The translations under genes and the position numbers were made by a program. This document shows positions 1-11,340 of a stretch of DNA of 64,000 bases, piece after piece. The DNA lies in NCBI GenBank assembly GCA_011109175.1, contig RDEW01000002.1, positions 1,182,676-1,246,675 on the forward strand, written 5' to 3'. The notes under the pieces are model-generated. The model was given only the letters and a program-made list of their open reading frames with translations, was not told where the DNA came from and ran no database searches. How positions within the stretch are numbered: the first letter of the stretch is position 1; every line of letters begins with the position of its first letter. The stretch is from Dicyema japonicum (lineage: Eukaryota > Dicyemida > Rhombozoa > Dicyemidae).

Positions 1-600
1 ATACCAATCATCCCTTTTGTAGTTCTTAAATGTTAGGCTTATCATGTGAGGACTTTTAAAATTCTGAGGTTGATGGTAAATTCTTAGAAAACAATCCATG
101 AAATTAATGCCGGGAGGGTTTAAAATCACTAGTTTATCGAAAGAATCAATAATTAGGTTTCCTTTCGTGCAAGAGTCTTCAGCCATTGTGGGTGTTCGGC
201 GTTCAATTTACCGGAGACAATTACAATTTCAAAGAGGTTGAGTGTGCTAAATCTGGAAGTGTCTCACTCGACCATGATCCAGGAAGAAGAATATACGGGT
301 TAACAATATTCAGAGGGAATGACCCATTTTTCATGGCTAGTCTGCTGTTCCGTTAGGATATTCACGCTTATTGTCAGGGGACCACTATCACGTCCAAGCC
401 GGTCTTTTCTCAGCATTGTGTATCCAGGAAGTCCGAGGGTGAAGATTACTGGTTAAGTATACTAGTCTTGGTTAATAGCGACGTCCATATGAATTTTCTT
501 ATTTATTTTATTGAACCAAAAAGATTAGTAAAATTTCCGTATGATGATTCCAACTATTATAATAATAAATATTAAATTAATAATAAATAATAAATAAGTA
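1..600. other. Gene-free 5' flank
   Basis: No supported gene. Positions 100-470 are less AT-rich than the rest and may be old repeat sequence, but I could not match them to another copy in the window. Positions 540-600 are almost pure A/T and lead into the GOLPH3 start. Confidence 0.4.
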
Positions 601-617
601 AAACTAATTTGACGTGT

Positions 618-1473
618 ATGAACGAGTTGACCCATAGAGGAGTAATAAAAGATGGAGCAACAAAAGAAGAAGTAATAGTAGAGGATAGTGAAGATGTTCT
701 AACACTAATGGAAGAACTGGCAGTACTATCATTTAAATATGAGGGGGTATTATATTACATAACGTAAAGGATGCAGTATCAGTATGGAAGGATTCAATAT
801 CGTTGGGTCTACGTTGTGCTATAATGGTGGAACTGGGACTGAGAAAGAAGATAGTAATAAAGAATGCCACAAATTATAAAAATATTAGTTCATTGGACAT
901 ATCAGTGCTACCCTCTGCAGGAATATGTGGTGATGGAATCCTTGATGAAGCATTGGGGATGATAAAGACTAACAAACCAAAAAGTTTGATTACTTGGGTG
1001 GAACTGTTATCTGGTGGTGTTGTATAATCTATTTAAGGAGTAAACCTGGAATCCCCTAAATTTAGTATTCCAAATGAAGAATCTAAGACAACGAGTCTGT
1101 AAATCTCTGAGTGAGAAGGGAATATGTTCTGTTGAGTTGAGGGACTCCTTATTTTCCAGTTTTACCTTGCACTCCTTTAAGAATACTGCCTCAAAGAAGA
1201 GAATAATTAATAGAATACATAATTTATTATTTAATGAGTGGTCCCCTGATGTTTACAGAATGGACTTGAGGGTTTATCTCCCTTATTGTTTTGGCTGAAA
1301 TATCTGATGTTATCCAATCATTCTACTCCACTCTCTCTCCCTCACAATATTCCATCGCTTATGATAGAATTCAATTTCTCTCCTCTCTTGACTTTGATCA
1401 ACTATCACGATTACATCCTAATGATGCTGTTCTATGGAGTACTCTTGCTTGCAACAAAATTATTCTATTTTAA
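618..1473 (+). CDS. GOLPH3: Golgi phosphoprotein 3 (GOLPH3/Vps74 family)
   Basis: Peripheral trans-Golgi protein that binds phosphatidylinositol-4-phosphate and helps retain glycosyltransferases and drive vesicle budding (known of the family). Seen: LTLMEEL near the start, SLGLRCAIMVELGL, a WVELLSG stretch, then TWNPLNLVFQMKNLRQRV and a C-terminal VLAEISDVIQSF region, all in family order. Start ATG 618 follows a long A/T stretch. Introns: 747-769 (23 nt) and about 1014-1037 (24 nt; a 21-nt version starting at 1017 is equally in frame). The reading frame needs one A removed from the AAA run near 1043 and one G from the GGG run near 1273. After that the length is exactly 269 codons, close to animal GOLPH3 cores. 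The two extra bases look like assembly errors. Family call is secure; integrity depends on those bases. Confidence 0.88.
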
Positions 1474-1679
1474 TTTACTTTTATTATATATTATTGGGTT
1501 TTGTCTTACATTTCCGTGATAAGTAGATTGATTAGCTTCTACTTATTTCAGTCTATTCAGATAATCTGACGTTAGCCAACTATAATTTGCCATGAAAGAT
1601 GAAAAAGTTAATCTTAGTCTTCCTATAATGTTTAGTGTTAGGTTTGGTAAGTAATCTAGTAATTAGTGAAAGTATCAAT

Positions 1680-2678
1680 GTCTAAAGCAGAGGTTGTCAA
1701 ACGGTGTGCCGCGGCACACTAAGTGTTTTTCTAGTGTGCCGCCTGCCAAATACAAATTTGAATAAAGTGTGCCGCCTGCCAAATACAAATTTGAATAAAT
1801 TTATATACATTTTTGACCTAATTAATTTAAAAAGATAAACGAATTAAAATAATTACTAAAATTAAAATAATCATTTTTTTATTATACATTAAATGACATT
1901 TACATTGGTTAACCATTATTTATTAATTTTTTAATAACGTGCGCATCAACGTGCTTATGGGTAAATCAGTTCGTCGTTCTTATAAAGATTCTTATTTGTC
2001 ATTTGGATTTATATGCAAAGATAAAAATAAACTACCTCAATGTCTAATTTGCATGGATTTTTGGCAAGTGATGCTATGGTTCCTAGCAAACTAAAGAGAC
2101 ATTTTACTTCCAAGCATCCGGACTATTCCGAAAAATCTGTGGATTATTTTATCCATTTGAAAAAACAACTTAAGTATTATTTGGTTTTTACTATGAATCG
2201 TAGATCTAGTCAAATGATGTTCAGTGAAACTTTTTTAAACACAAAGGAATCATTGAAGTATTCATACCTGATCCCAGAAGTAATAGCAAAAACAACTAAA
2301 ACCTCACAATATTGGCGAAAACTTGATAATCCATGCTTGTCGTATTATTGCTCGGACTATGTTTTGGTCATAAATATGAACAAAAAATAATAAAGATACC
2401 TTTGTCAGATAACACTGTTTCTTGTCGGATTTGTGCTGAAATGCGAGTGCCTTTGTTAACCATTCGACCTGATATTGATGATATATGCAAAAACAATAAT
2501 AATTAAGATTCATTTTTTTTATTAATAAAAATTTTGGCATTCAATTACCAATTTTTGTACTTAGTTTTACACTTCTTAAAAAATTAATTTTTTTATTTTT
2601 TAATGTGTGCCGTGGATTATTTTTTTTTACGATTAGTGTGCCGCGAGAATTATTTTTTTGAAAAGCTCTGGTCTAAAG
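1680..2678 (+). mobile_element. hAT-type DNA transposon, internally decayed, with 8-bp target duplication
   Basis: Element body is 1688-2670. The left end begins CAGAGGTTGTCAA and the right end, read inward on the minus strand, begins CAGAGCTTTTCAA (11 of 13 match). It is flanked by perfect copies of GTCTAAAG at 1680-1687 and 2671-2678, as expected for hAT insertion. GTGTGCCGC motifs occur near both ends. The interior (2040-2390) encodes a broken ZBED/hAT zinc-finger segment, CLICMDF then AMVPSKLKRHF and HPDYSEKS, with a frame break and no transposase core. It is probably immobile now. The clean duplication argues for a recent insertion relative to other repeats here. Confidence 0.85.
1733..1798. 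repeat. 33-bp tandem duplication inside the hAT left arm
   Basis: Two adjacent copies of a 33-bp unit containing GTGTGCCGCCTGCCAAATAC, then AAATTTGAATAA; the second starts at 1766. Probably arose by slippage in the subterminal repeat region of the hAT element. Confidence 0.8.
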
Positions 2679-4230
2679 GTATGTGTTATATGTTTCCATA
2701 TATAAATGTAACACACCAATTTTAAACTTTATTATGACTTATAGTTTACAAATATCCAAATTTATTGTTATAGTATTACTGTTAGTGATGCACTTGCGAT
2801 AGGCTTTAATCATGGATATCTGAGAAACTAACATAACGACTTCCTTTGTTCCTTATAGCAAATCCCAAACCATAATGGTTCAAATCTCCATGACTTTCTT
2901 AAAGCCTTGGCCTCAATAATTTATGGGATGGGCTATTAAGTAGGACGGGGCATATGTCAGTAACTTTCATAGATTGGTCAATTTTGTAGTGATAGACAGA
3001 CAGTGAATAAGTTCAGGACTTTCGAAACGTGATTTGTTGTCAACTCAGAAAGGTTGTAGAAAAACAGAAGACTTTTGTTTAGGAATTACAAAGGAATTGT
3101 AGAGCTCTCATTTCCTTCAATGGGATGTATTCTTATTTCCAAGCGGTTGTTTGAGACATCCAGTTATCCTCATTGTCTACTGGCAGCTGGTGGTTGGTTT
3201 GTTTCTATTGTTTAATAAATATTTGGCTTAAATTAATATTTAATTTATTTATTCAATATTTTCCACAACCAAGTCGATTAATTTTTCTGTTCAAGGCTTC
3301 AATATTTTCATGCCGAACAGTTAAGTGATCCAAGTTCTCGTAATCAACTGCGATATCCAACGTCTGTGATCACATAGCTACAGAACAAGAGCGCATTCTC
3401 TCATACCTGTAGAGGAATCCGATTAGAGATGGGTTATATGAAGGTATTTGAGAAGCCAGCTGCGGTCGTGGTTGGTTTGGACAGGTAATGTAAATGACGG
3501 GAAGGGGAGGATGCTTCATTCAGGAACTATAGACAGCGCATTTTAAATTATGACTGACCAGAGTATGCAAAGCATACCAATAATAGTCCTTAGAACGATA
3601 TTTTGTGTCCATTTAAGTTCTTAGAATGATTTGAGGGAGGGAAACCATACGAAGAATAATGATCCAATGTTATACGCATATACTGTTTCATGTCAAGGTT
3701 AGTGGTTCCTCGGATTGAGAAAAAGAAGACATTAAGTCTATATAGAAGAGTTTAGGTTTTCGTCTCGGTTTAGTTACAACTTATATATGAGAAAGGGAGA
3801 TATTAGTTAAATGCACAAATATTAGTATTTAAAAGAAAAGTTTCATTGACGACAGATTGGAAGTTAAACTATCGACTGTGCGAAATAATAAATTGTGACA
3901 ATATACTGTGAATATGATGGGGAAGATGATTAGATGTGAATCAGTAGGTTACCCAACTATAAGTTGCTTCGGGAATAAAAAATATCAACGTCGCCAACAA
4001 GTCAATAGTATGAGATTTTAATATTCATGATCTTGTCATCGCTCGCACAACACCACGGACAATTTTTTAAATGAGATGGTTCCATGCTCCGATCGTGGAT
4101 GCGATTATGGGAGTGATCTTCTTGATGATCTGACATTTTTAATTTTCAAAATATTAAATGTAGTATAAATTAATATATATTTATTTAATAATAATTTAAA
4201 TAAAGCACGTTTGTTTAGTGGATAGTGGTG
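2679..4230. other. Gene-free interval
   Basis: No ORF here resembles a known protein. Positions 2800-3180 and 3400-3720 have a more even base composition than the flanks and may be old repeats. Nothing with recognisable ends or duplications was found. The last 100 nt are upstream of the eS6 start. Confidence 0.4.
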
Positions 4231-4971
4231 ATGAAAGTACACTATAATAATAAAAATAGTTAAATATTGCTTACCCAGAGACAGGATGCCAAAAGACATA
4301 CGAAATAGAAGAGCCCAGCATGTTGGCAAAGTTATATGATAAGAAAATAGGATCTCAATTTGATATTGGTTTTTTAGGTGAAGCATTCCAAGTATGTGAG
4401 TAATAATGATCTTTAGGGATATGTAGTGAGAGTAACAGGAGGATTCGACAATGCGGGTTGTCCAATGATGAATGGAGTAATACTAAATGGAAGGACCCGA
4501 CTACTCCTATCAGGGAAACAAAAGTGTTACCACCCAATAAGGGATGGTGCAAGAAAACGAAAAGTAGTCCACGGATGCATAATTGGACGACTTATAAAGG
4601 CAGTGAACTGCATTCTCATAAAGAAGGGACGAATGAACTGGCAGGACTGACTGATACTTCAGTTCCCCGTCATTTGGGACCTAAACGTGCTGATAAGATA
4701 AGGAAGTTGTTTCAGTTGGATAAGGATGATGATTGTGACTAATTATGTTGTGAGAAGACCATACACTAATCAGAAGGGACAGACCAGATCTAAGGCACCT
4801 AAGATTCAGCGTTTGGTCACTCCTGTTGTTAAAAGAAGGAGAAAGTTACTCCGACAGAAGAAGGTTGACAGAAAGGTTAGAAGAACAGAGGAAATGAATA
4901 AATATCAACAAGTGTTGGCTGCACATTTGGAAAATCAGAAAAAGAAGACTCATAGTGGGAGTAGAGTATAA
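4231..4971 (+). CDS. RPS6: 40S ribosomal protein S6 (eS6)
   Basis: Small-subunit ribosomal protein and target of S6 kinases. Seen: exon 1 is just ATG AAA. After intron 4237-4259 (23 nt) comes [18 protein letters not shown]; after intron 4392-4416 (25 nt) comes [17 protein letters not shown], then [30 protein letters not shown], and [12 protein letters not shown] with a basic tail. The order matches eS6 end to end. Frame breaks: one G seems missing from the GGG run near 4627 and one extra T sits near 4735. They cancel, giving about 231 codons, a little shorter than the animal protein, whose serine-rich phosphorylated tail is not obvious here. A pseudogene is possible, but the tiny introns and intact conservation make sequence error more likely. 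Confidence 0.9.
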
Positions 4972-5929
4972 TTGATTATTCATTCTCTATGGTTATGTTC
5001 ATTACTTTTATTATTAGTAAATAAATATCACATTTATTTCATGAAATTATTTAGGAAGTTAGGGGAGATGGTTAGTCACCATATATATGGACTTTTCTAC
5101 TATCCATCTACACTTTTTTATTAAAATCCGTATACAGTAAAACCTATCGAATCCCCTATAAAATCTTTGGGAAATTCTCTTTAAAAATAATTATTATTTT
5201 TTAAAAAAACAAGACGAAATGCTATTCGTCCTCAGAATTGGAAGGGAAATATTTTGAATCGCCGTCATCGCTTGCGAAGGTCCCCTGATCGAAATGAGAT
5301 TAGATTTCCGAGTTTTTTGAATAATTCGTAGGACGAGACTCCGAGGCTCCAAAAGTTTCCATAGCCCGAGTAACCTAAATTTATGCTTTTTAATTAACAT
5401 TTAAAGTTATTTTTATCAAAATAGGTTTCTGAGTATAATTATTGAACGTGGGCTGAGTTTTCTCTCTTAGATCCACGGAACTTGATCGCAAGAATGAGAA
5501 GTAAAATGATGGATGATTATTTTCACATGGAAGATCTATCATTTGGGATATCAACTCGTTCGGCTCTTCATGCTTAGTATTTTCTGGCCATACTGACTAC
5601 TCGAATGTTGACTCCAACAGAGGAAAATTAAGAAATTGAGCTGTCAGATATCGCTTCCCATTCGTTCCAATCGCATTCCAAACGTCTAAAACGTTTGAAG
5701 AATTATTTGAAAGAAATCATCAATGAAATTGGAAATGCAATTGCAGCTCAACTCACAGACCTTCATGAACGGAGATAGTTCTCTCAGCACTCTATTAAGA
5801 GATTTTGTGGTCCAATTAACTTTATTGCTGCCTCCTGGATTACGGATAGTTTCATGGATGAGGAATTACATACGTCATCGTGGGTAAGGATAAATTGTTC
5901 ATAAACTGTGGCAAGGCTCCCAGTATTCC
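4972..5929. other. Intergenic, possible solo pogo-like end
   Basis: Nothing coding is recognised. At 5135-5160 the sequence TACAGTAAAACCTATCG resembles a pogo/Tigger terminal repeat, but no partner end was found, so it stays a guess. The stretch 5600-5880 reads partly open but matches no family I know. Confidence 0.3.
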
Positions 5930-7220
5930 TTAAGTGTTTTTGAGAGTACTTTTAGGATTCTCATTTTCTTCAACTGCATTTCTAACAAGAACCTGAATCA
6001 GATTTCTCCCAGACTGAACATATCCATTCACACGTACGAGACCACTTTTAGATCTCCAAATTTTCCTCTTTGAATTAGTAAACTCATCCTTTCCCTTCCA
6101 TTCAAGCTTACTCAGGAATTCCGTAGTGGCAGCATACGGAACAATAATGTCAAATTGTCCACTATAAAACATACATTTAATCTAAATATTCATATTTATT
6201 ACATTATTATTCAATATATATTCTACAACACGTGACACTGACTGGGCAATATCATCCACAAGAGCCTTCTCCACGTCATTACCATCCCCAAAGGGTGTAT
6301 CACCAACGTGTATATTCCTAGAATTCTGTTTGAGGAACTCAGCAAAATATGACGGGGATTCCTAGATTAAGAGATCCTCCATACTTTATCAGCATATAAA
6401 TTGAAATAGTTCTTCAGTCCTGTCGAATTTTCAAATAGGGAGAGATAGGGGGTCATGTCCCCATCAATCATCAAGTCAAAGATCTAATGAGATAACAAGG
6501 AAGGCTTCATAATATTTATCCTCGTTAATATATTGGACTGCCAAATCCTTTAAACTGTCAAATTTACGTTTATCCTTGTAAGAAATAAGTCCCCAAGAGT
6601 ACAAGACTCCTCCATAATCCAACATCTAAAGACTTTGACAATCACTGACATTGACTGGATCACTGAAACCATCCCCAATTGCCATTCCTGCAATATTTAT
6701 GGAATTTTCCATGATTTTATTCAACTGAATAATGGAATATACCATGGAAGGGACATATTTACCGGCATATGACTCGCCAGTAACATAAAGTTCATTATCC
6801 GCAGTTCAGGGAACAGGAGAAGAAATTGACGCATAAATCAAAATAATATAAAATTCTACTCAGCCAAATACAATCCGACTTGTCCTTCATTCGTTAAATA
6901 ACATTTTTGTCTGAAAAACTGAATCCTGTGCCGACCTACAAATATGAAATGAATTTGACTGGATTATCAATGTAAATAACATTATATTTGTTAGTCCACG
7001 CTATTTCCGTTTATTTACTTCATATATATTATTTGTACCTTGGTTGCTTGAGTCTACAAAATAAGGTTCATGTTCTTCAAATAATCCCTAGAGAGACGAG
7101 GCCCCAGGACCTCCCTGAAGCCAAACCAGAAGAGGTGCCAACTCATTTTTATTCTTAAATATAATCGATTCCGTACCTCAGCTTTGAAAAACCAGAAAAA
7201 CAGAAAAAAGTTAAGGTTAT
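5930..7220 (-). CDS. Serine carboxypeptidase (S10 family, CPVL-like), N terminus uncertain, C terminus atypical
   Basis: Secretory or lysosomal serine exopeptidase family. Seen on the minus strand in order: FLFFWFF near 7215-7185, LLVWLQGGPGASS near 7110, VGTGFSFSDKN near 6920, the catalytic-serine motif GESYAGKYVP near 6770, MAIGDGFSDPVN, YGGVLYSWGLISYKDK, IHVGDTPFGDG, and the aspartate region MFYSGQFDIIVPYA at 6172. Small introns such as a 24-nt one after SDPVN, a 23-nt one after NLYADK and a 21-nt one before 6172 fit the local style. The usual GGGH catalytic-histidine segment is not visible; the ORF ends with ENPKSTLKNT instead. Some frame breaks remain near 6510 and 7100, and the signal peptide end abuts a repeat at 7246. 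It could be a pseudogene or inactive homologue. Confidence 0.75.
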
Positions 7221-7245
7221 ACAAAAATCCGTAGTTATTGTATTT

Positions 7246-7500
7246 ATTTTCCCGGTCATTTCAAGTGAAGGAAAACGGTTACTAACAAAAATCTAACTAC
7301 AATGACGAACATTCCCAGAGATCCAAAAGGTTTATCCCATTCGGGAGGAGAAACAGAAGGTGGGCCAGAATCAAGAAAAGGTTATATGTTCCGTGGTCAT
7401 CAAGTGTACATGAAGGAAAAAGTTACGACTTTGCCTTCCTGGTCTTGTATATGTAGGCATTGAGACCCACGTGGTGACAAAGGTTTACCTGAATTTCACG
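7246..7500 (+). repeat. Interspersed repeat family F3, copy 1
   Basis: Begins CCCGGTCATTTCAAGTGAAGG and stays alignable with the copies at 8008, 16625 (minus) and 25995 (minus). Shared blocks include the GAGTGAAGGAAACCGG start, a CCCAGAGATCCAA-like block and a GGTCGTCAAG-like block. No coding capacity or tRNA-like promoter was recognised. Confidence 0.6.
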
Positions 7501-8007
7501 AGGAAAAGAGGATCCACTAACATCAATTCGCATAAAGATCATTTTAATATAATGATCACACATATATAAAGCTATTTTTGGAATTCTCTCCTACATGCAG
7601 ACTGATGGATACACAAACTTATTTATTACATAGATTTGTGAATTAATATTTGTGAAATAAGAATAAATGACCAGTTATACAAGCAGTTTATTGATCAGAG
7701 GGATAGAGGTGGTGATATACCTCTATTACACTAAATTTCTACTTAGTTTCATTATGGATGAAAGACTTCCCGTGAACATGGTCTTCCTTCCTGTGGACAT
7801 GGAAAAGATGATAGAGCTAGTTTTGAATTAAGGAAGTGTGCACCCACGAAGTATTCGATTTCAAATACCGTCGAGTAAATTATTGAGCTTTGAAGATCAT
7901 TTGTCAAGCTGTTATGATAGTAATATGATTACATGCATCGCTTTTGTACAATAAATCAGTAAAGTTAGAGACAACAATCCAATGTTAATTTTAAAGGGAA
8001 ATTCTTA

Positions 8008-8330
8008 TCCCTCGGTCCTTTCGAGTGAAGGAAACCGGTGGTTAACAGGAATACCATAGCCAAAAGTGAACTCTTCCAGGAATCCAACAAGTGTATTAGG
8101 TTCTGGGCAAAACTCGGAGGCGGACCTGGACAAGAGAAGAGGCCTTCTGGTCGTCAAGAAGGCAAGATGGGCAAAGTGGAGAGGAGGGTTGTCCGATTCT
8201 GTACAGATATGAACGTAAATCATGAGGGTGACCACAACATATGCGCACCAAGTGGACACGAACTTCCCACAGTAGGGAAGTTTCGCTTCCATCAACAATT
8301 GATATAAGACGTCCCAAAAGCTTGTTGGGC
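8008..8330 (+). repeat. Interspersed repeat family F3, copy 2
   Basis: Best-preserved copy: CGGTCCTTTCGAGTGAAGGA at 8016, then GGTGGTTAACAGGAAT, CCAGGAATCCAACAAGTG and GGCGGACCTGGACAAG. Orientation is the same as copy 1. The overlapping ORFs on both strands have no recognisable family and are probably incidental. Confidence 0.6.
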
Positions 8331-8626
8331 TTCTGATGGCTGATATCAATTCATGGATTGTTTTCTGGTGTGAGTGAAATGTGATGTATTTAAGAGGAAG
8401 GATTTGCTTATAGAAATGAATGGATTTGGAAATAAGATTATCGTTAAATGAGGAAATTATGACATTTAAAAGTAAACTTGTAGTAATGTGAGAGAAATGA
8501 TAAAAATTATGTCATATATAATAAACGGAGTACTATTAACAAATTTTATAAGTAAATTTATATTTAACACAAACAGTGGTAATATTGTGGCACTACATAC
8601 CAGACATCAACTCTAATATTGAGAAG

Positions 8627-8965
8627 ATGACCCAACGAACAAACAATTTCCATTCTATTCCCTGCGCCACATTGGAGGTCAACCACCAACAAGTCCCCAA
8701 AATGCTTCTGAAATATGAACAGTCCACTCCAAGTGGATGGATAATATACAACAAACTAACAAACAGATCTCACCAATCTACCCCACATAAATTTTACATT
8801 GGTTGGAAAAGTTTAGCATTGTGCATTGAAGGGAAGGGACTTTACATAACCAAGAAGTTGGAACACATATCCAATGAAGGGATTTTATATAATTGTGTAG
8901 ATGGGGAACATTATAATCAATTAAATAAGGTTATAATAAAATGTACTGAGTATTTTTTATATTAA
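8627..8965 (+). CDS. Hypothetical protein, about 112 aa
   Basis: I do not recognise this protein. The frame is open from at least 8576, with first ATG at 8627 and stop at 8963-8965, followed at once by AATAAAA, a possible polyadenylation signal. An AACAG just before 8576 could be a 3' splice site, so this may be the last exon of a longer gene. The product has ordinary, non-repetitive composition (GWIIYNKLTNRS, FYIGWKSLALCIEGKGLYIT) with no membrane segment or signal peptide. Composition and uninterrupted length favour a real gene over noise, but there is no homology support. Confidence 0.35.
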   Translation: MTQRTNNFHSIPCATLEVNHQQVPKMLLKYEQSTPSGWIIYNKLTNRSHQSTPHKFYIGWKSLALCIEGKGLYITKKLEHISNEGILYNCVDGEHYNQLNKVIIKCTEYFLY

Positions 8966-9139
8966 TAAAATATTTCATTTTAATATTATTCGATTTCCTA
9001 TAATATTCAATGACTTTATTCTTTCTCTGATGTTGGGGGTAATAATAATACAGAATGACTTTGGAGGATTTTTGGCAGGTTTTATTTTTTTTTTATTTTT
9101 TGACGATTAAGTTTTATTGTATAATAATTTTTATAGACA

Positions 9140-9260
9140 AATTATTGCGTAACAAGACAATCGAAATAATCCAACTGATAGGATGGAATGGCTGTTTCCC
9201 CTGACAACTGCTAGAGAAATCCTTTGGAACAGCCATTCGGTTTTCCGACGCTTATTACTA
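9140..9260 (+). repeat. Interspersed repeat family F4, copy 1
   Basis: About 110 nt containing GGCTGTTTCCCCTGACAACT and AGAGAAATCCTTTGGA. The same blocks occur on the minus strand at 59462-59590. Both copies are preceded by a GCGTAACAAGACAATC or GTGACAAAACAATC block. Class unknown. Confidence 0.6.
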
Positions 9261-9699
9261 ACTTTCGAAATCATTGACCCTAGCTATCTTAGAGAACATT
9301 TCAAAGTACAAAAGAACTGATGGACGGATTCTTTGATGGAATGTCATCTGTAACAGATTTTCACAAAAATGGTTTCAAAAGTCAGAGTCGAAACTTTGTG
9401 CTAATAAAGTTTTTTCCATTACAAAAATAGAAAAACTACATTCCTATAGAGTTACCCAAAAATGTTCTTGTGCACAATTGGATGTGGAGAGGAGCTCTGA
9501 ACCTTTAGCTGTCTTCTCAATAAAGATACAAATCCCCTATAACTTTAACTATTTCAACATTAGAATTACTGCAATTAAAAGTTTTGACAGTGACCACTAA
9601 TCTAATGCACATAAGGAATTAAAGACATAAAAATTAAAAATGTTTTATATAATTATTTGCTGTGATAATATAAAGTCCCTTAGTTTCCAAATGAATGTA

Positions 9700-10960
9700 T
9701 TACATGGACTGGAATTAAATTACACTAAATGTGAAAAACAATTGTGGACTTTCAGAAGATAAGTATTCAAAAACTGTATCATCTTTCGAAAATTTACTAC
9801 CTGGAAAAAACGACTGTTACTCGGGGAGAATCTGGACCGCTTATATCTACTTGACGTGCATACATCATTATTCCTCATAAAGAACAACCTCAAAGTACAG
9901 AGGCTTGCATATGTCCTGAGGGCTGCTCCCCATTTCACACAGTTTGTCCAATCGCAGAGATTGACGGGATCTTCTGTTGGACAGCGAAGCATATCTTCAA
10001 CGTCCGGTTCGAGGATTACTCATGGAAGCAAGCCAAGCTGCCGGTAAGGATCGGAGGGCTTGGAATTCGCAATCCTATAGATATTACTTTCTCTGCATAT
10101 CTCTCGTCGCTAATGGCCTGACACCCTTGTCAAAAGAATTCTACACTCCCTCCCTGAATTCTCTACTGACCAGGAAGCAGGTAATACTCCTGAGGCCTGA
10201 GCCGTACCTATCAGTTTTCATATGTTCTCTCAGCGGGGTTGGACAATGTTATATGCCGGAAGTCTTTTGAAGATCTGATAGTGTCATCTAACCAAAATCG
10301 CCGTTTGTTGTCGGGGGTGTCTTCTGAGAGTGGTGCCTGGCTTAACACCATTCCTAATGGAGTTTTGGGTACTTTTCTGGATGATGAATGCGTCCGTATT
10401 GGGATTTCATTACGACGGAGATTAAAGGTTATGTGTTCGTGCTGATGCGGAGACAATCGACTGTTCCCTCTCTCCTGCAGGAAGAGAGTAGAAAGATCTC
10501 CCAGACATAAGGTCTTGAACGAAGTCAATAGGCGAGCTTTGGACGACGCTGGACATCCCTTAATGCTCAAACCAGTCGGTCTTTTCAGGTCTGATGGGAA
10601 ACGACCAGATGGGATGACAATCTTCCTTTTTGAAGTCCGGAAACCTCTTGTCTGGGACGTCACCTACACCGACACGTTGCAATCTACTCCAGAGTGCCTC
10701 TGGAGCCTGTTATGCCGCTGAGAAGGTCGAGAGGTTGAACCTGACAAAGTACGCTGTCCTATTCAATAATTTTTTGTTTGTTTCACTCGCTGTTCCCTTA
10801 CGCCTACGACGCTGGAATTTTTGAGTCGTCTAGGGAATCGGATTTCTACACGATCAGGATATCCTCATGAGCGCTGCTGGCTATTTGACCGAATCTCGCT
10901 CCATCCTGAGAGAAAATAGCCACGCAGCCAGGGCGGCTACTATATAACCATTTGCTAACT
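9700..10960 (+). mobile_element. RLE-type non-LTR retrotransposon, 3' half, degenerate
   Basis: 3' half of a target-primed retrotransposon with a restriction-like endonuclease (R2/NeSL-like group). Seen: RT C-terminal region LPVRIGGLGIRNPIDIT near 10040, then SGAWLNTIPNG near 10335, a C/H-rich finger ending LSCRKRVERSPRH, and the nuclease core DGKRPDGMTIF followed by WDVTYTDTL near 10590-10680. The PD-(14)-D spacing fits the PD-(D/E)XK fold. Several stops and frame changes split it. The 3' end near 10960 meets a second, inverted tail. Confidence 0.75.
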
Positions 10961-11141
10961 TTTTTCCGTAATAAATTGTTAATTTTTTGAAAAAAATTTA
11001 TTAAATTAAGAAACAATCAATCTGAGGTTTATCACTACCCGCCCTGACTTGGTGGTTATTAAGATGGCGATATTCGTTCAAATAAGAGCAGTGCTCACTG
11101 AGATCTCCAGTGCGTGTAGAAATCCGATTCCCTAGACGACC
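10827..11141. repeat. Imperfect inverted repeat formed by two RLE tails
   Basis: A near-perfect 28-bp match in opposite orientation (GTCGTCTAGGGAATCGGATT plus 8 more) lies at about 10827-10855 and 11113-11141. Similarity continues inward for roughly 120 nt. Each arm encodes the C terminus of the RLE protein (RLGNRISTRSG on plus, RLGNRISTRTG on minus). It looks like two truncated elements tail to tail. Confidence 0.75.
10985..11141 (-). mobile_element. RLE retrotransposon 3' tail, inverted copy
   Basis: Minus-strand remnant reading RLGNRISTRTGDLSEHCSYL, homologous to the C-terminal end of the neighbouring plus-strand element. Truncated at its 5' side at 11141. Confidence 0.6.
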
Positions 11142-11340
11142 CTGGTATAACAAATTATTAAATACAAAAATTAACCTGTCAAAGTGCAGAATAAAAGAAA
11201 TACGTAATAGAAGCTCCAATTGCGTAATATTTGGTAAACCCGTATTACACATCAATAAATTAACAAAAAGACATTATAGGACTGTCACTATGACAACAAC
11301 AAAGAGGTTTATATACCACAATTATTATAAATCCACAATA

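Noticed and set aside
618-1473. Ciliate-type stop-codon reassignment to explain in-frame stops
   Set aside because: PANK, NADK, SNAP29 and the ssSPT gene end at the expected place with standard stops and contain none inside; the others are explained by run-length changes.
4105-4386. Minus-strand 93-codon ORF
   Set aside because: Antisense to eS6 exons 1-2 and their introns; no similarity.
4600-4740. Programmed -1/+1 frameshifting in eS6
   Set aside because: There is no slippery heptamer or structure, the two shifts cancel, and eS6 is not known to use recoding.
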